Below are positions 42,240 to 50,530 of a stretch of DNA of 59,668 bases, one piece after another. The stretch covers positions 30,001-89,668 of the forward strand of contig NZ_JADPJH010000015.1 in the NCBI RefSeq assembly GCF_023073315.1, given 5' to 3'. The notes beneath the pieces were generated by a model. That model was not told where the DNA came from, searched no databases, and saw only the letters and a program-made list of their open reading frames with translations. The DNA comes from Bradyrhizobium sp. 1. Its GTDB lineage: Bacteria > Pseudomonadota > Alphaproteobacteria > Rhizobiales > Xanthobacteraceae. Made by a program: the position numbers and the translations under genes. Every line of letters begins with the position of its first letter. The stretch's first letter is position 1.

Positions 42240-43968
42240 ATGCACCGGCTCGCCGCTTTGCTTGCTATCGCATTTGCATGCTGTTTTGCCAATGGCCCGG
42301 CTGTGGCCGGCAAGCGCGTGGCGCTGGTTGTCGGCAATTCCACCTACCAGAACGTCGCGCAACTGCCAAACCCCGCCAATGATGCCGCGGCCATCGCCGA
42401 CCTGTTCACCAAGGCGAATTTCGACGTGGTGATATCGCGACACGACCTGAAGTCGCTCGACATGCGCCGGGCGCTTCGCGAATTCACCGACCAAGCTCGG
42501 CGCAGACATCGCCGTGATCTATTTCGCCGGCCATGGTCTGGAGATAGATGGAACCAACTATCTGGTTCCGGTCGATGCGGTGCTGGAGCGCGATGCCGAC
42601 GTAGACGACGAAGCCGTCTCTCTAAACCGCGTATTGATGGCAACAGAGGCGGCGACCAAGTTGCGCCTCGTCATTCTTGACGCTTGCCGTGACAATCCGT
42701 TTGCGAAGAAGATGAAGCGGACCCTGGCCTCGCGCGCCATCAGCCGCGGGCTGATCGGCGTTGAAGCCAATCGGCCGAACACGTTCATTGCTTTCGCCGC
42801 GAAAGAGGGATCGACCGCTTCCGACGGCGACGGCAATCATAGCCCGTTCACGACAGCGGTCCTGAAACATCTGACCCAACCGGGCCTCGATATCCGCAAG
42901 GCCTTTGGTTATGTCCGCGATGATGTGATGAGCGAAACCGGCAACCAGCAGGAGCCGTATACGACCAACTCGCTCGGCGGCAATGACGTGTCGCTGGTCC
43001 CCGCTCCGGCCGCCTCTCCGGTTTCTCCGGCAGTGGTGAGTGATCTAAACGCTGCGATGCGCAGGGACTATGAGTTGGCCGAACGTGTCGGCACTGTAGA
43101 GGCGTGGAGTTCATTCATCACGGCCCATCCGGCTGGCTTCTACACGGATCTCGCCAAGGCGCAGCGGAACAAGCTGATCGCCGAGACGGAACGCGCGGTT
43201 GCGACGGAGAGGGCGCGCGTTGCTGCCGAAGAGAGGGCAAGACTCGCTGCTGCCGGCGCAAAGGCTGAGGAGCAGGGGCGTGCTGCCGAGCAGTCAAAAG
43301 CGGCGGACGCCGCACGACGCGCGGCCGAGGACAAAAAGCGGGCCGAGGAAGCGCGGGTCGCAGCGGGCGAAGCAGCAAAGCAGGCCGAGCAGAACCGGAT
43401 CGCCGAGCAGCAACGCATCGCCGCCGAGAACGCAAAGAGGCAGCAGCAAATCAATGTTGCCACGGCCGATCCGCCGAAACCGGGCGCCGATGCTGCGTCT
43501 GCCGCGCGAGCGGCCGAGACGAAAGTTGCGGTCACCACGCCCTCCGATGCGGCGCCTGTCCGGCAGATTCCGCCGGATCTGCCACGGCTGTTGAAAGCCG
43601 AATTGAAAAGGGCCGGCTGCATGGCCGGCGAGATCGATAGCGAATGGAACGCTCCGGCCCGCAAGGCACTGTCGCAATTCAACGAGAATGCCGGCACCAA
43701 ATTCGACGTGAAAGTGGCCAGCCTCGATGCGCTGGATGCGGTCCGCGCCAGGCAACAGCGGGTGTGCCCGCTTGACTGCGATCGCGGCTATCGTGCCAGC
43801 GGTGATATTTGCGTGAAGATCACCTGCGACGATGGTTATGTGTTGGGCGCAAATGGAAGCTGCCAGAAACGTCCCGAACGCGAACAGGTTCGTGAGCGCC
43901 GTGCGCCGGCAACGGCCCGGCGTGGCGGCAAGTGCTTCGTCTATAACGGTACGTCGTTCTGCGAGTGA
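42240..43968 (+). pseudogene. Caspase-family (peptidase C14) secreted protein, single frameshift
   Basis: The N-terminal frame gives a signal peptide (MHRLAALLAIAFACCFANGPAVAG) and the caspase start KRVALVVGNSTYQNVAQLPNP. The second frame gives VIYFAGHGLEIDGTNYLVPVDA (catalytic His) and LVILDACRDNPF (catalytic Cys). Dropping one C at 42491-42492 joins them as FTDKLGADIAVIYFAGHG. Downstream come an Ala/Glu-rich coiled coil (about 43190-43450), a short helical segment with two conserved-looking Cys, and a Cys-rich tail (CPLDCDRGYRASGDICVKITCDDGYV). If functional it would be an exported metacaspase-like protease. The frameshift may be real decay or a sequencing error. Confidence 0.83.
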
Positions 43969-44020
43969 ACCCAGCGCCACTGTGTGGCACCGAGCTCAGC
44001 TGCGCATTTTTGCATATGCG

Positions 44021-44521
44021 CTAGTAGCCGCTGCATTCGGCCTTGGTGATCCGGGGCGCCGAACAATACGCAAAGCCGCCGGTCAGGGTATAGAAGGTAT
44101 ACTGGCTCTTGCCGCGCTTGAGCACGTTCGCGACCTTCATGCGGCAGGAATTGCCGGTGACGGTGAGGTCGATGATGATGCTGTTGTTTGGATAGTCGCG
44201 CACGGCCCGAAGCGTGTGCCGTCCTGCAACACGCAGCGAGGCCGTCCCGCCGGGCGCTTCGGAGGCCTTGGCTCCAAGCTTGGTATTGATCTGCACCTGC
44301 CCCTCGACGTTCGAGGAGAGGTCAAGCTTGGCGCTGCGGTCGGTCGAGAGCTCACCCGTGCCCTCACCGCGGATGGGGAAATTGTGGACGGAGGGATTGG
44401 TGCAGTCGGCGAGCCCCTCGAAGACAAACTTCGCGCGAAGGGACTGGGCGGAAGCTTCACCGGAAATTGTCAGCACGCTGGCCAGCGTCGCCGCGATTGC
44501 AAAGGCGGTTCTCGTTTTCAT
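44021..44521 (-). CDS. Hypothetical secreted protein
   Basis: 166 aa. Signal peptide MKTRTAFAIAATLASVLTISGEASAQ, then a beta-rich domain (LRAKFVFEGLADCTNPSVHNFPIRGEGTGELSTDR) ending with TGGFAYCSAPRITKAECSGY. Four Cys could form two disulfides. The periplasm or outside is the expected place. No family is recognised. It is divergent from sodB, with 172 bases between, which contain a 14-bp palindrome close to sodB. The region has no further gene. Confidence 0.72.
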   Translation of the reverse strand: MKTRTAFAIAATLASVLTISGEASAQSLRAKFVFEGLADCTNPSVHNFPIRGEGTGELSTDRSAKLDLSSNVEGQVQINTKLGAKASEAPGGTASLRVAGRHTLRAVRDYPNNSIIIDLTVTGNSCRMKVANVLKRGKSQYTFYTLTGGFAYCSAPRITKAECSGY

Positions 44522-44624
44522 GATGCATCCTTAAGCATTTCATCTAGAAGACTATTTCGTCAAAACGACCATCAGCAATCTATTCGTCTGACGGATTGCG
44601 TCGAGGTTCGAAAATGCCAGTGTT

Positions 44625-44638
44625 TTCCCGATCGGGAA
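44625..44638. promoter_or_regulatory. Perfect 14-bp palindrome upstream of sodB
   Basis: TTCCCGATCGGGAA is its own reverse complement and ends 55 bases before the sodB start, inside the presumed promoter region. It does not look like a Fur/Irr box. A regulator site is a reasonable guess; an ordinary chance palindrome cannot be excluded. Confidence 0.4.
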
Positions 44639-44693
44639 CCTTCTATAAGGGGCCTCGTTAAGTCTCGTCTCCCACAGTTGCGGACAGAAACCC

Positions 44694-45290
44694 ATGACAT
44701 TCACGCTGCCCCCCCTTCCTTACGCCTATGACGCCCTCGGGCAATTCATGTCGAAGGAAACGCTGGAATTCCACCACGACAAGCATCATCAGGCCTACGT
44801 CACCAACGGCAACAACGCGCTCAAGGGCACCGAATGGGAAGGCAAGTCCCTTGAGGAGATCGTCAAGGGCTCGTTCGGCAAGAACCCCGCGGTGTTCAAC
44901 AACGCCGGCCAGCACTACAACCACATCCACTTCTGGAGCTGGATGAAGCCCAATGGCGGCGGCACCAAGCTGCCGGGCAAGCTCGAGAAGAAGATCAACG
45001 AAGACCTCGGTGGCTTCGAGAAGTTCAAGACCGACTTCCAGGCGGCCGGCGTCGGCCAGTTCGGCTCCGGCTGGGCTTGGCTCCAGGTCAAGAACGGCAA
45101 GCTCGAAATCGCCAAGACCCCGAACGGCGAGAATCCGCTGGTGCACGGCGCCACCCCGATCCTCGGTGTCGACGTCTGGGAGCACTCCTACTACATCGAC
45201 TACCGCAACCGCCGTCCCGACTATCTCAAGGCGTTCGTCGAGAACCTCGTGAACTGGGAATACGTCGAGTCGCTGTTCGACAAGGCGTAA
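44694..45290 (+). CDS. sodB: Superoxide dismutase, Fe type
   Basis: 198 aa. It converts superoxide to oxygen and hydrogen peroxide in the cytosol. Metal ligands are His27 (EFHHDKHH), His77 (AGQHYNHIHFW), Asp160 and His164 (GVDVWEHSYY). Gln73 in the NNAGQHYNH segment is in the position usual for Fe-type enzymes, whereas Mn-type enzymes have their Gln later; cambialistic use of Mn is still possible. There is no signal peptide. It is a single gene closed by a strong terminator. The gap after it (45291-45554) contains a repeat and the terminator. Confidence 0.94.
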   Translation: MTFTLPPLPYAYDALGQFMSKETLEFHHDKHHQAYVTNGNNALKGTEWEGKSLEEIVKGSFGKNPAVFNNAGQHYNHIHFWSWMKPNGGGTKLPGKLEKKINEDLGGFEKFKTDFQAAGVGQFGSGWAWLQVKNGKLEIAKTPNGENPLVHGATPILGVDVWEHSYYIDYRNRRPDYLKAFVENLVNWEYVESLFDKA

Positions 45291-45295
45291 GGCGT

Positions 45296-45400
45296 CATTC
45301 CGGGGCGCGCGAAGCGCGAGCCCGGAATCCATTTATCCACTCGGGCTGACGCCCGATGGATTCCGGGCTCGGCGCTAACGCGCCGCCCCGGAATGACAGA
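45296..45400. repeat. Palindromic repeat 'cattccggggcgcgcgaagcg'
   Basis: Left arm gtcattccggggcgcgcg and right arm cgccgccccggaatgac are inverted, with a second pair cccggaatccat / atggattccggg inside. The unit folds into a long hairpin directly after the sodB stop. It is another rhizobial-type intergenic element, distinct from families A-C. Confidence 0.82.
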
Positions 45401-45401
45401 A

Positions 45402-45430
45402 GAGGCGGCCGCGTTTGCGGCCGCCTCTTT
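45402..45430 (+). terminator. Terminator downstream of sodB
   Basis: Perfect eleven-base stem gaggcggccgc / gcggccgcctc with a gttt loop, followed by a short T run. It lies behind the palindromic repeat, about 110 bases after the sodB stop. Confidence 0.8.
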
Positions 45431-45554
45431 GCTGCGCGGAATTCACCGAATGAGTCCTGCGCAGTGCGCGTATCGGCCTGTGATCGTTCCGTTTGCATCA
45501 TCTGGGCGCCGCCCTTAATCAGAAAGGGCCTCCCTTCCAGCCGACCCACGGAAA

Positions 45555-46166
45555 TTGTCAGAACCTTCCCCGAACAATCCGGCGCATGCCGAGGACGCGG
45601 AGTCCGAGCCGCGGCCGGGGCGTGTCCGCAAGCCGATCGGCTGGTCGACCATCATGATTGCCGCGCTGGTGGCGGTGAGCGCGGGTCTGGTCTGGCGACG
45701 TGACGGCACCGACGGTGTCCTCGAGATTCTCACCCACGATCTCTCGCTGTTCGGCGGCATCCTGCCGCGCGTGCTGGCCGGCTGCCTGCTCGGCGCCTTC
45801 ATCTCCGAAATCCTGCCGCACGAAAAAGTCTCGCGCGCCCTCGGGCCGAAGTCCGGCCTGAAGGGGCTTCTGATCGGCACTGCTTTCGGCGCGATCCTGC
45901 CGGGCGGCCCCTTCACCGCCTATCCGGTGGCGAGCGCACTGCTCGCGGTCGGGGCCGATTTCGGCGCCACCATTGCGATGGTCGTGAGCTGGACCCTGAT
46001 CGGCTATGGCCGGGCGGTCGCCTGGGAAATCCCGATCATGGGCACCGACTTCACGCTGTGGCGGATTTTGATCTCGCTGCCGCTGCCGGTGCTTGCCGGC
46101 GCACTCGGCCGCTTCATCTATGTCCGGGTCTATCCAACGCCCGCCGCGAAGGACGACGAGACTTGA
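45555..46166 (+). CDS. Predicted permease, DUF318/UPF0718-like (first of a pair)
   Basis: 203 aa from a probable TTG start. The N-terminal ~28 residues are cytosolic and polar; then about four to five membrane helices follow (WSTIMIAALVAVSAGLVW, GGILPRVLAGCLLGAFISEIL). The signature LGPKSGLKGLLIGTAFGAILPGGPFTAYPVASALL (glycine-rich half-permease motif) is typical of the family, whose members are linked with metal or metalloid export in some genomes. It overlaps the next gene by four bases (TTGA). The two half-size proteins probably make a heterodimer. Confidence 0.75.
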   Translation: MSEPSPNNPAHAEDAESEPRPGRVRKPIGWSTIMIAALVAVSAGLVWRRDGTDGVLEILTHDLSLFGGILPRVLAGCLLGAFISEILPHEKVSRALGPKSGLKGLLIGTAFGAILPGGPFTAYPVASALLAVGADFGATIAMVVSWTLIGYGRAVAWEIPIMGTDFTLWRILISLPLPVLAGALGRFIYVRVYPTPAAKDDET

Positions 46167-46663
46167 GCGCCGCGCTTCTGATCGACATCCTGCTGTGGGG
46201 CTCGGTGTTCGGCGTCGGCCTGATCGCTTTCCGCCGCGGCCCTCCGGTCTTCAAGGCCTCGCTGCGCGAAGGCTCGATGGACTTCATCAACATCGTGCCG
46301 CGGATCGCGCTCGGCGTGATCGGCTCCGGCTATATCGCCGCGATCATCCCGCAGGAGGTGATCACCGGCTGGCTTGGCCCGGACAGCGGCTGGCTTGGGG
46401 TTGCGACCGCCGTAATCGCCGGTGCCGCGACGCCGGGCGGCCCGGTGATCGGCTTCTCCATCGGCACCGTGGCCCTGAAGTCCGGCGGCGGGGTGCCGCA
46501 GGTGGTCGCCTATGTCGTCGCCTGGGCCCTGTTCGCCTTCCAGCGGGTGATTTTGTGGGAAATCCCGTTCATGCCGGCCCGTTTTGTCTGGTTCCGCTGT
46601 GCCGTATCGGTGCCGTTCCCATTCGTGGCCGCGGCCATCGCGATGGTGATCGGCAAGCCCTGA
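46163..46663 (+). CDS. Predicted permease, DUF318/UPF0718-like (second of a pair)
   Basis: 166 aa from a TTG start inside the TTGA overlap with its partner. It repeats the same motif as the first protein: WLGPDSGWLGVATAVIAGAATPGGPVIGFSIGTVAL, then VVAYVVAWALFAFQRVILWEIPF, and has four or so membrane helices. Both genes together equal one full-length permease of two homologous halves. Substrate unknown. They end 22 bases before the Zur-type palindrome, so they precede the zinc operon but are probably not part of its transcript. Confidence 0.75.
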   Translation: MSAALLIDILLWGSVFGVGLIAFRRGPPVFKASLREGSMDFINIVPRIALGVIGSGYIAAIIPQEVITGWLGPDSGWLGVATAVIAGAATPGGPVIGFSIGTVALKSGGGVPQVVAYVVAWALFAFQRVILWEIPFMPARFVWFRCAVSVPFPFVAAAIAMVIGKP

Positions 46664-46685
46664 GCCGGCCGTGGACAGAGGTAAT

Positions 46686-46698
46686 GTTATAATATAAC
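46686..46698. promoter_or_regulatory. Zur-type palindrome upstream of the zinc uptake operon
   Basis: GTTATAATATAAC is a perfect odd palindrome ten bases before the start of the His-rich peptide gene, flanked by gtaat and gtctt. It resembles the AT-rich GTTATNNNATAAC sites of Zur repressors in alphaproteobacteria. The following genes (His-rich protein, znuCBA, zinc-chaperone-like GTPase) are expected Zur targets. Confidence 0.7.
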
Positions 46699-46707
46699 GT
46701 CTTTGGC

Positions 46708-46935
46708 ATGGTTCCCGCCGCGTCCCACACCCATCACGACCACTCCCATGGTCATTCCCACGACCACTCGCATGGACACGACCACACCCACGCTCATGTG
46801 CACGATGCAGCCTCGCCGCATCCGGCCCAGGACGCGCCATGGTCGATCCTGCGCATGACCATGGCTGGCCGCCTTGTGGCCGCTGTTGCCGTCTGCGCCG
46901 TGCTCTGGGGCGTGGTCTTCCTGGCGATGAGGTGA
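46708..46935 (+). CDS. His-rich small membrane protein of the zinc operon
   Basis: 75 aa. Residues 7-38 are a His/Asp-rich run (SHTHHDHSHGHSHDHSHGHD and on) that should bind Zn2+ or similar ions. Residues 50-74 form one hydrophobic helix (MTMAGRLVAAVAVCAVLWGVVFLAMR). It is therefore likely an inner-membrane protein with a metal-binding tail, possibly facing the cytosol. It is the first gene after the Zur-type palindrome and ends two bases before znuC. It may hand zinc to, or buffer it for, the transporter; that is inference. No named family is recognised. Confidence 0.75.
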   Translation: MVPAASHTHHDHSHGHSHDHSHGHDHTHAHVHDAASPHPAQDAPWSILRMTMAGRLVAAVAVCAVLWGVVFLAMR

Positions 46936-46937
46936 CC

Positions 46938-47693
46938 ATGGCGGCGGTTCACTTTCACAATGTCACGCTGGGCTACGACCGCCACCCGGCCGTGCACCAT
47001 CTCAACGGCGAGGTCGCGCCCGGCGCGCTGGTCGCGGTGATCGGTCCGAATGGCGCCGGCAAGTCGACGCTGCTGCGCGGCATCGTCGGCATCCTCCGGC
47101 CGCTCGACGGCAGCATTCATCTCGGCGGTCTCGACAGCCGGGATATCGCCTATCTGCCGCAGAGCGCGGAGATCGACCGGACCTTCCCAATCTCGGTGTA
47201 CGACTTCGTCGGCACCGGGCTGTGGCGTGGCACCGGCTTGTTCGGCGGTATCGGCAAGGCCGCGCGCGAAAAGATTCTCCGTGCGATTGCGTCCGTGGGT
47301 CTCAATGGTTTTGAGAACCGGCCCATCGGCACGCTCTCGGGCGGTCAGATGCAGCGCGTGTTGTTCGCGCGCGTGCTGCTCCAGGATGCGCGCCTGATCG
47401 TGCTCGACGAGCCCTTCAACGCCATCGACACCAAGACCACGACTGACCTGCTCGCGCTGGTGAAGCACTGGCACGGCGAGGGCCGTACGGTGCTCGCAGC
47501 ACTTCACGACATGGAGATGGTGCGCAACCATTTCAGCGAGACGCTGGTGCTGGCGCGCGGCCCCGTGGCCTGGGGGCCGACGGCGGAGGTGCTGACGCCG
47601 GAAAATCTGTTGGTCGCGATGCGGATGTGCGAGGCTTTCGACGACAGCGCCACGGCCTGCGCGGCCGATAATGCCCGTTCGCGGGCGGCGTGA
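46938..47693 (+). CDS. znuC: Zinc/manganese ABC transporter ATP-binding protein
   Basis: 251 aa. Walker A GPNGAGKST, signature LSGGQMQRV and Walker B LIVLDEPFNAID are all present, plus the switch His in AALHDMEM. It powers uptake of a divalent metal, most likely zinc given the Zur-type site and His-rich neighbour. The start at 46938 gives the normal N-terminus (MAAVHFHNVTLGYDR), whereas a longer frame overlaps the His-rich gene. Gaps to neighbours are two and six bases, so this is one operon. It acts at the cytosolic face of the membrane. Confidence 0.9.
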   Translation: MAAVHFHNVTLGYDRHPAVHHLNGEVAPGALVAVIGPNGAGKSTLLRGIVGILRPLDGSIHLGGLDSRDIAYLPQSAEIDRTFPISVYDFVGTGLWRGTGLFGGIGKAAREKILRAIASVGLNGFENRPIGTLSGGQMQRVLFARVLLQDARLIVLDEPFNAIDTKTTTDLLALVKHWHGEGRTVLAALHDMEMVRNHFSETLVLARGPVAWGPTAEVLTPENLLVAMRMCEAFDDSATACAADNARSRAA

Positions 47694-47699
47694 TCGCAG

Positions 47700-48569
47700 A
47701 TGCTCTATGACGCGCTGATCGGTCCGTTCACCGAATTCGAGTTCATGCGGCGGGCGCTGGCCGCCGTGATCGCGCTGTCGCTCGCCGGCGCGCCGATCGG
47801 CGTGTTTCTGATGCTGCGGCGAATGAGCCTCGTCGGCGATGCCATGGCGCATGCGATCCTGCCCGGCGCGGCTGTTGGCTTCCTGCTCTCCGGCCTCAAT
47901 CTGTTTGCGATGACCGCCGGCGGTCTGATCGCGGGCTTTGCGGTCGCGATCCTCGCCGGCGTGGTGGCGCGCTCGACAGGGCTCAAGGAGGACGCCTCGC
48001 TGGCGACCTTCTATCTGGCCTCGCTGGCGCTCGGCGTCACCATCGTCTCGATCAAGGGCACCAATATCGACCTGCTGCACGTGTTGTTCGGCAACATCCT
48101 CGCGATGGACGACCAGACGCTGCTGGTGGTGGCCTTCAACGCTACGGTGACGCTGCTGGTGCTAGCAGTGATCTACCGCCCGCTGGTGATCGAGAGCGTC
48201 GATCCCTTGTTTCTGCGCACTGTGAGCCGCGCCGGGGGACCCGCGCATCTCGCTTTCCTCGCGCTCGTCGTCATCAACCTCGTCAACGGCTTTCAGGCGC
48301 TCGGCACGTTGCTGGCGGTGGGATTGATGATCCTGCCGGCCGGCATTGCGCGGTTCTGGTCGCGCGATCTCACCGTGATGATCTGCATCGCGGTGGTCGC
48401 GGCCGCAGTCTCCGGTTATGCCGGCCTCGTGGTGTCGTTTCAGACCCGCGTGCCGTCGGGCCCTGCGATCATTCTCGTGGCAACGGTGCTCTATATCGTC
48501 TCCGTCCTGTTCGGCCGCGTCGGCGGTATCGTCCGGCAGCTGTTTCCCGGTCGGCATCTGGAAGCGTGA
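47700..48569 (+). CDS. znuB: Zinc/manganese ABC transporter permease
   Basis: 289 aa with about eight membrane helices. Family motifs: LRRMSLVGDAMAHAILPGAAVGFLLSG, LKEDASLATFYLASLALGVTIVS (with the conserved ED pair) and LVNGFQALGTLLAVGLMILPAGIARFW. It forms the inner-membrane channel for the metal delivered by the binding protein. The stop overlaps the start of znuA (GTGA). Gene order C-B-A differs from the divergent layout in E. coli but is common in alphaproteobacteria. Confidence 0.9.
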   Translation: MLYDALIGPFTEFEFMRRALAAVIALSLAGAPIGVFLMLRRMSLVGDAMAHAILPGAAVGFLLSGLNLFAMTAGGLIAGFAVAILAGVVARSTGLKEDASLATFYLASLALGVTIVSIKGTNIDLLHVLFGNILAMDDQTLLVVAFNATVTLLVLAVIYRPLVIESVDPLFLRTVSRAGGPAHLAFLALVVINLVNGFQALGTLLAVGLMILPAGIARFWSRDLTVMICIAVVAAAVSGYAGLVVSFQTRVPSGPAIILVATVLYIVSVLFGRVGGIVRQLFPGRHLEA

Positions 48570-49435
48570 CGATGCGGCGTCTCCTGCTTTGCGTGCTTCT
48601 GCTGATCGCCTCGCCGCTGCACGCGGCGGAGCGGCTCAATGTCGTCGCGAGCTTCTCGATCCTCGGCGATTTCGTCCGCGCCGTCGGAGGAGATCGGGTC
48701 AACATCACGACGCTGGTCGGCCCTGACAGCGACGTGCATGTCTACACGCCGGCGCCAAGTGATGCGAAGCGGATCACGGATGCAAAGCTGGTTATCGTCA
48801 ATGGGCTCGGGCTGGAGGGCTGGCTGCCGCGCCTCGTGCAGTCTTCCGGCGCCAAGGCGCAGGTGGTCACAGCGAGCGCCGGCATTGCGCCCCTGAAGCT
48901 CGGCTCGGCCGCCGACCCCCATGCCTGGCAATCCGTCCCCAACGCCAAAATCTACGTGACCGACATCGCCAATGCGCTGGCCGCGGCCGATCCTGATGAT
49001 GCGGACTTCTTCCGCACCCGGGCAAAAGCCTATCTGGAACAGCTCGAAGTCCTCGACCGGGAGGTTCGCGAGTCCGTCGCCAAAATCCCGGCCGAGCGGC
49101 GCAAGGTGATCTCGACCCACGATGCCTTCGGCTATTTCGCCGCCGAATACGGCGTCCAGTTCGTGGCCCCCCTGGGCGTCTCCACCGAAACCGAGCCCAG
49201 CGCCCGGGACATCGCTGGTATCATCGGCCAAATCAGGGACCAAAAAATCCCCGCGGTATTTCTGGAGAATATCAGCGACGACCGGCTGATCCGGCGGATC
49301 GCGGCCGAGACGGGCGCAAAGGTCGGCGGGACCCTGATTTCGGACGGTTTGACCGGCGAAAAGGGGCTTGCACCCACTTACATTGATATGGTCAGGCACA
49401 ATATAAAGGCCCTGACCAGCGCGCTTGACCACTAG
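48566..49435 (+). CDS. znuA: Zinc/manganese ABC transporter substrate-binding protein
   Basis: 289 aa with signal peptide (MTMRRLLLCVLLLIASPLHAA). Likely metal ligands: His in DSDVHVYTPAPSD, His in DPHAWQSV, His in STHDAFGYF and an acidic residue near ISDGLTG. The long His-rich loop seen in many ZnuA proteins is missing; the His-rich function may be taken by the small protein at 46708. Because such loops mark zinc receptors, manganese specificity is not fully excluded. The start is the GTG overlapping the znuB stop; an ATG six bases later is an alternative. Confidence 0.88.
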   Translation: MTMRRLLLCVLLLIASPLHAAERLNVVASFSILGDFVRAVGGDRVNITTLVGPDSDVHVYTPAPSDAKRITDAKLVIVNGLGLEGWLPRLVQSSGAKAQVVTASAGIAPLKLGSAADPHAWQSVPNAKIYVTDIANALAAADPDDADFFRTRAKAYLEQLEVLDREVRESVAKIPAERRKVISTHDAFGYFAAEYGVQFVAPLGVSTETEPSARDIAGIIGQIRDQKIPAVFLENISDDRLIRRIAAETGAKVGGTLISDGLTGEKGLAPTYIDMVRHNIKALTSALDH

Positions 49436-49489
49436 GGCAGGGGGCCACCCCGCCGTGTGTCGCGCGGAAAAGCCCGACCCGGAGTTGTT

Positions 49490-50530
49490 ATGTCTGAAGC
49501 GACCTCCTCAAAAATTCCCGTGACCGTCCTGACCGGCTATCTCGGTGCCGGCAAGACCACATTGTTGAACCGCATCCTGTCGGAGAACCACGGCAAGAAA
49601 TACGCCGTCATCGTCAACGAATTCGGCGAGATCGGCATCGACAACGACCTTATCATCGGCGCCGATGAGGAAGTGTTCGAGATGAACAATGGCTGCATCT
49701 GCTGCACCGTGCGCGGCGACCTCGTCCGCATCATGGACGGCCTGATGAAGCGCAAGGGCAAGTTCGACGCCATCATCGTCGAGACCACCGGCCTTGCCGA
49801 TCCGGCGCCGGTCGCCCAGACCTTCTTCGTCGACGAGGACGTGCAGAAGAATGCGCGGCTTGACGCGGTAGTCACGGTCGCCGATGCCAAATGGCTGTCC
49901 GACCGGCTCAAGGACGCGCCCGAGGCCAAGAACCAGATCGCCTTTGCCGACGTCATCGTGCTGAACAAGACCGATCTCGTCACCAAGGGAGAGCTTGCCG
50001 AGGTCGAGGCCCGCATCCGTGCCATCAACCCCTATGCGAAACTCCACCGCACCGAGCGCTGCTCGGTGGCGCTGGCCGACGTGCTCGATCGCGGCGCGTT
50101 CGACCTCGACCGCATTCTCGACATCGAGCCTGATTTCCTGAATGCCGATGATCATGACCACGACCATGATCATCATGGCCACGATCATCATCACCATGAT
50201 CACGGCCACGGCCTGAAGCACTATCACGACGAGGACATGCAGTCGCTCTCGCTCAAGACCGACAAGCCGCTCGATCCCAATTTGTTCATGCCATGGCTCC
50301 AGAATCTGGTGCAGGTCGAGGGCGGCAAGATCCTGCGCTCCAAGGGTATCCTCGCCTTCCACGACGACGACGACCGCTACGTCTTCCAGGGCGTCCACAT
50401 GATGCTGGAGGGCAACCACCAGCGGAAGTGGAAGGACGGCGAGCCGCGCCAGAGCCGCCTCGTGTTCATCGGCCGCGAATTGCCTGAAGAGCTCATTCGC
50501 ACGGGCTTCGAAAGCTGCATCGTCTCGTGA
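49490..50530 (+). CDS. CobW/ZNG1-type GTPase, zinc metallochaperone-like
   Basis: 346 aa. G-domain with Walker A TGYLGAGKTTLL, the metal motif GCICC (Cys69-x-Cys71-Cys72), ETTGLADPAP and base-specificity LNKTDL. Then comes a His/Asp run of about 27 residues (50140-50225 region), and a C-terminal CobW domain (HDDDDRYVFQGVHMMLEG). COG0523 GTPases of this kind deliver zinc to client enzymes when zinc is scarce. Its place after znuA, and the second His-rich segment in the locus, support that. The start at 49490 is backed by CCGGAG; a longer frame from 49457 is not. Confidence 0.9.
   Translation: MSEATSSKIPVTVLTGYLGAGKTTLLNRILSENHGKKYAVIVNEFGEIGIDNDLIIGADEEVFEMNNGCICCTVRGDLVRIMDGLMKRKGKFDAIIVETTGLADPAPVAQTFFVDEDVQKNARLDAVVTVADAKWLSDRLKDAPEAKNQIAFADVIVLNKTDLVTKGELAEVEARIRAINPYAKLHRTERCSVALADVLDRGAFDLDRILDIEPDFLNADDHDHDHDHHGHDHHHHDHGHGLKHYHDEDMQSLSLKTDKPLDPNLFMPWLQNLVQVEGGKILRSKGILAFHDDDDRYVFQGVHMMLEGNHQRKWKDGEPRQSRLVFIGRELPEELIRTGFESCIVS

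Noticed and set aside
42240..43968. Programmed frameshifting in the caspase-like gene
   Set aside because: There is no slippery heptamer or pseudoknot-like stem at 42491; a simple one-base insertion explains the break.
46794..48080. 428-aa minus-strand frame, and a similar 659-aa one at 50560-52539
   Set aside because: Both are antisense to well-supported zinc-locus genes and have shadow-like composition.
50140..50225. His/Asp codon run as a low-complexity sequence error
   Set aside because: It keeps frame, lies in the usual insert position of COG0523 GTPases, and fits the zinc context.
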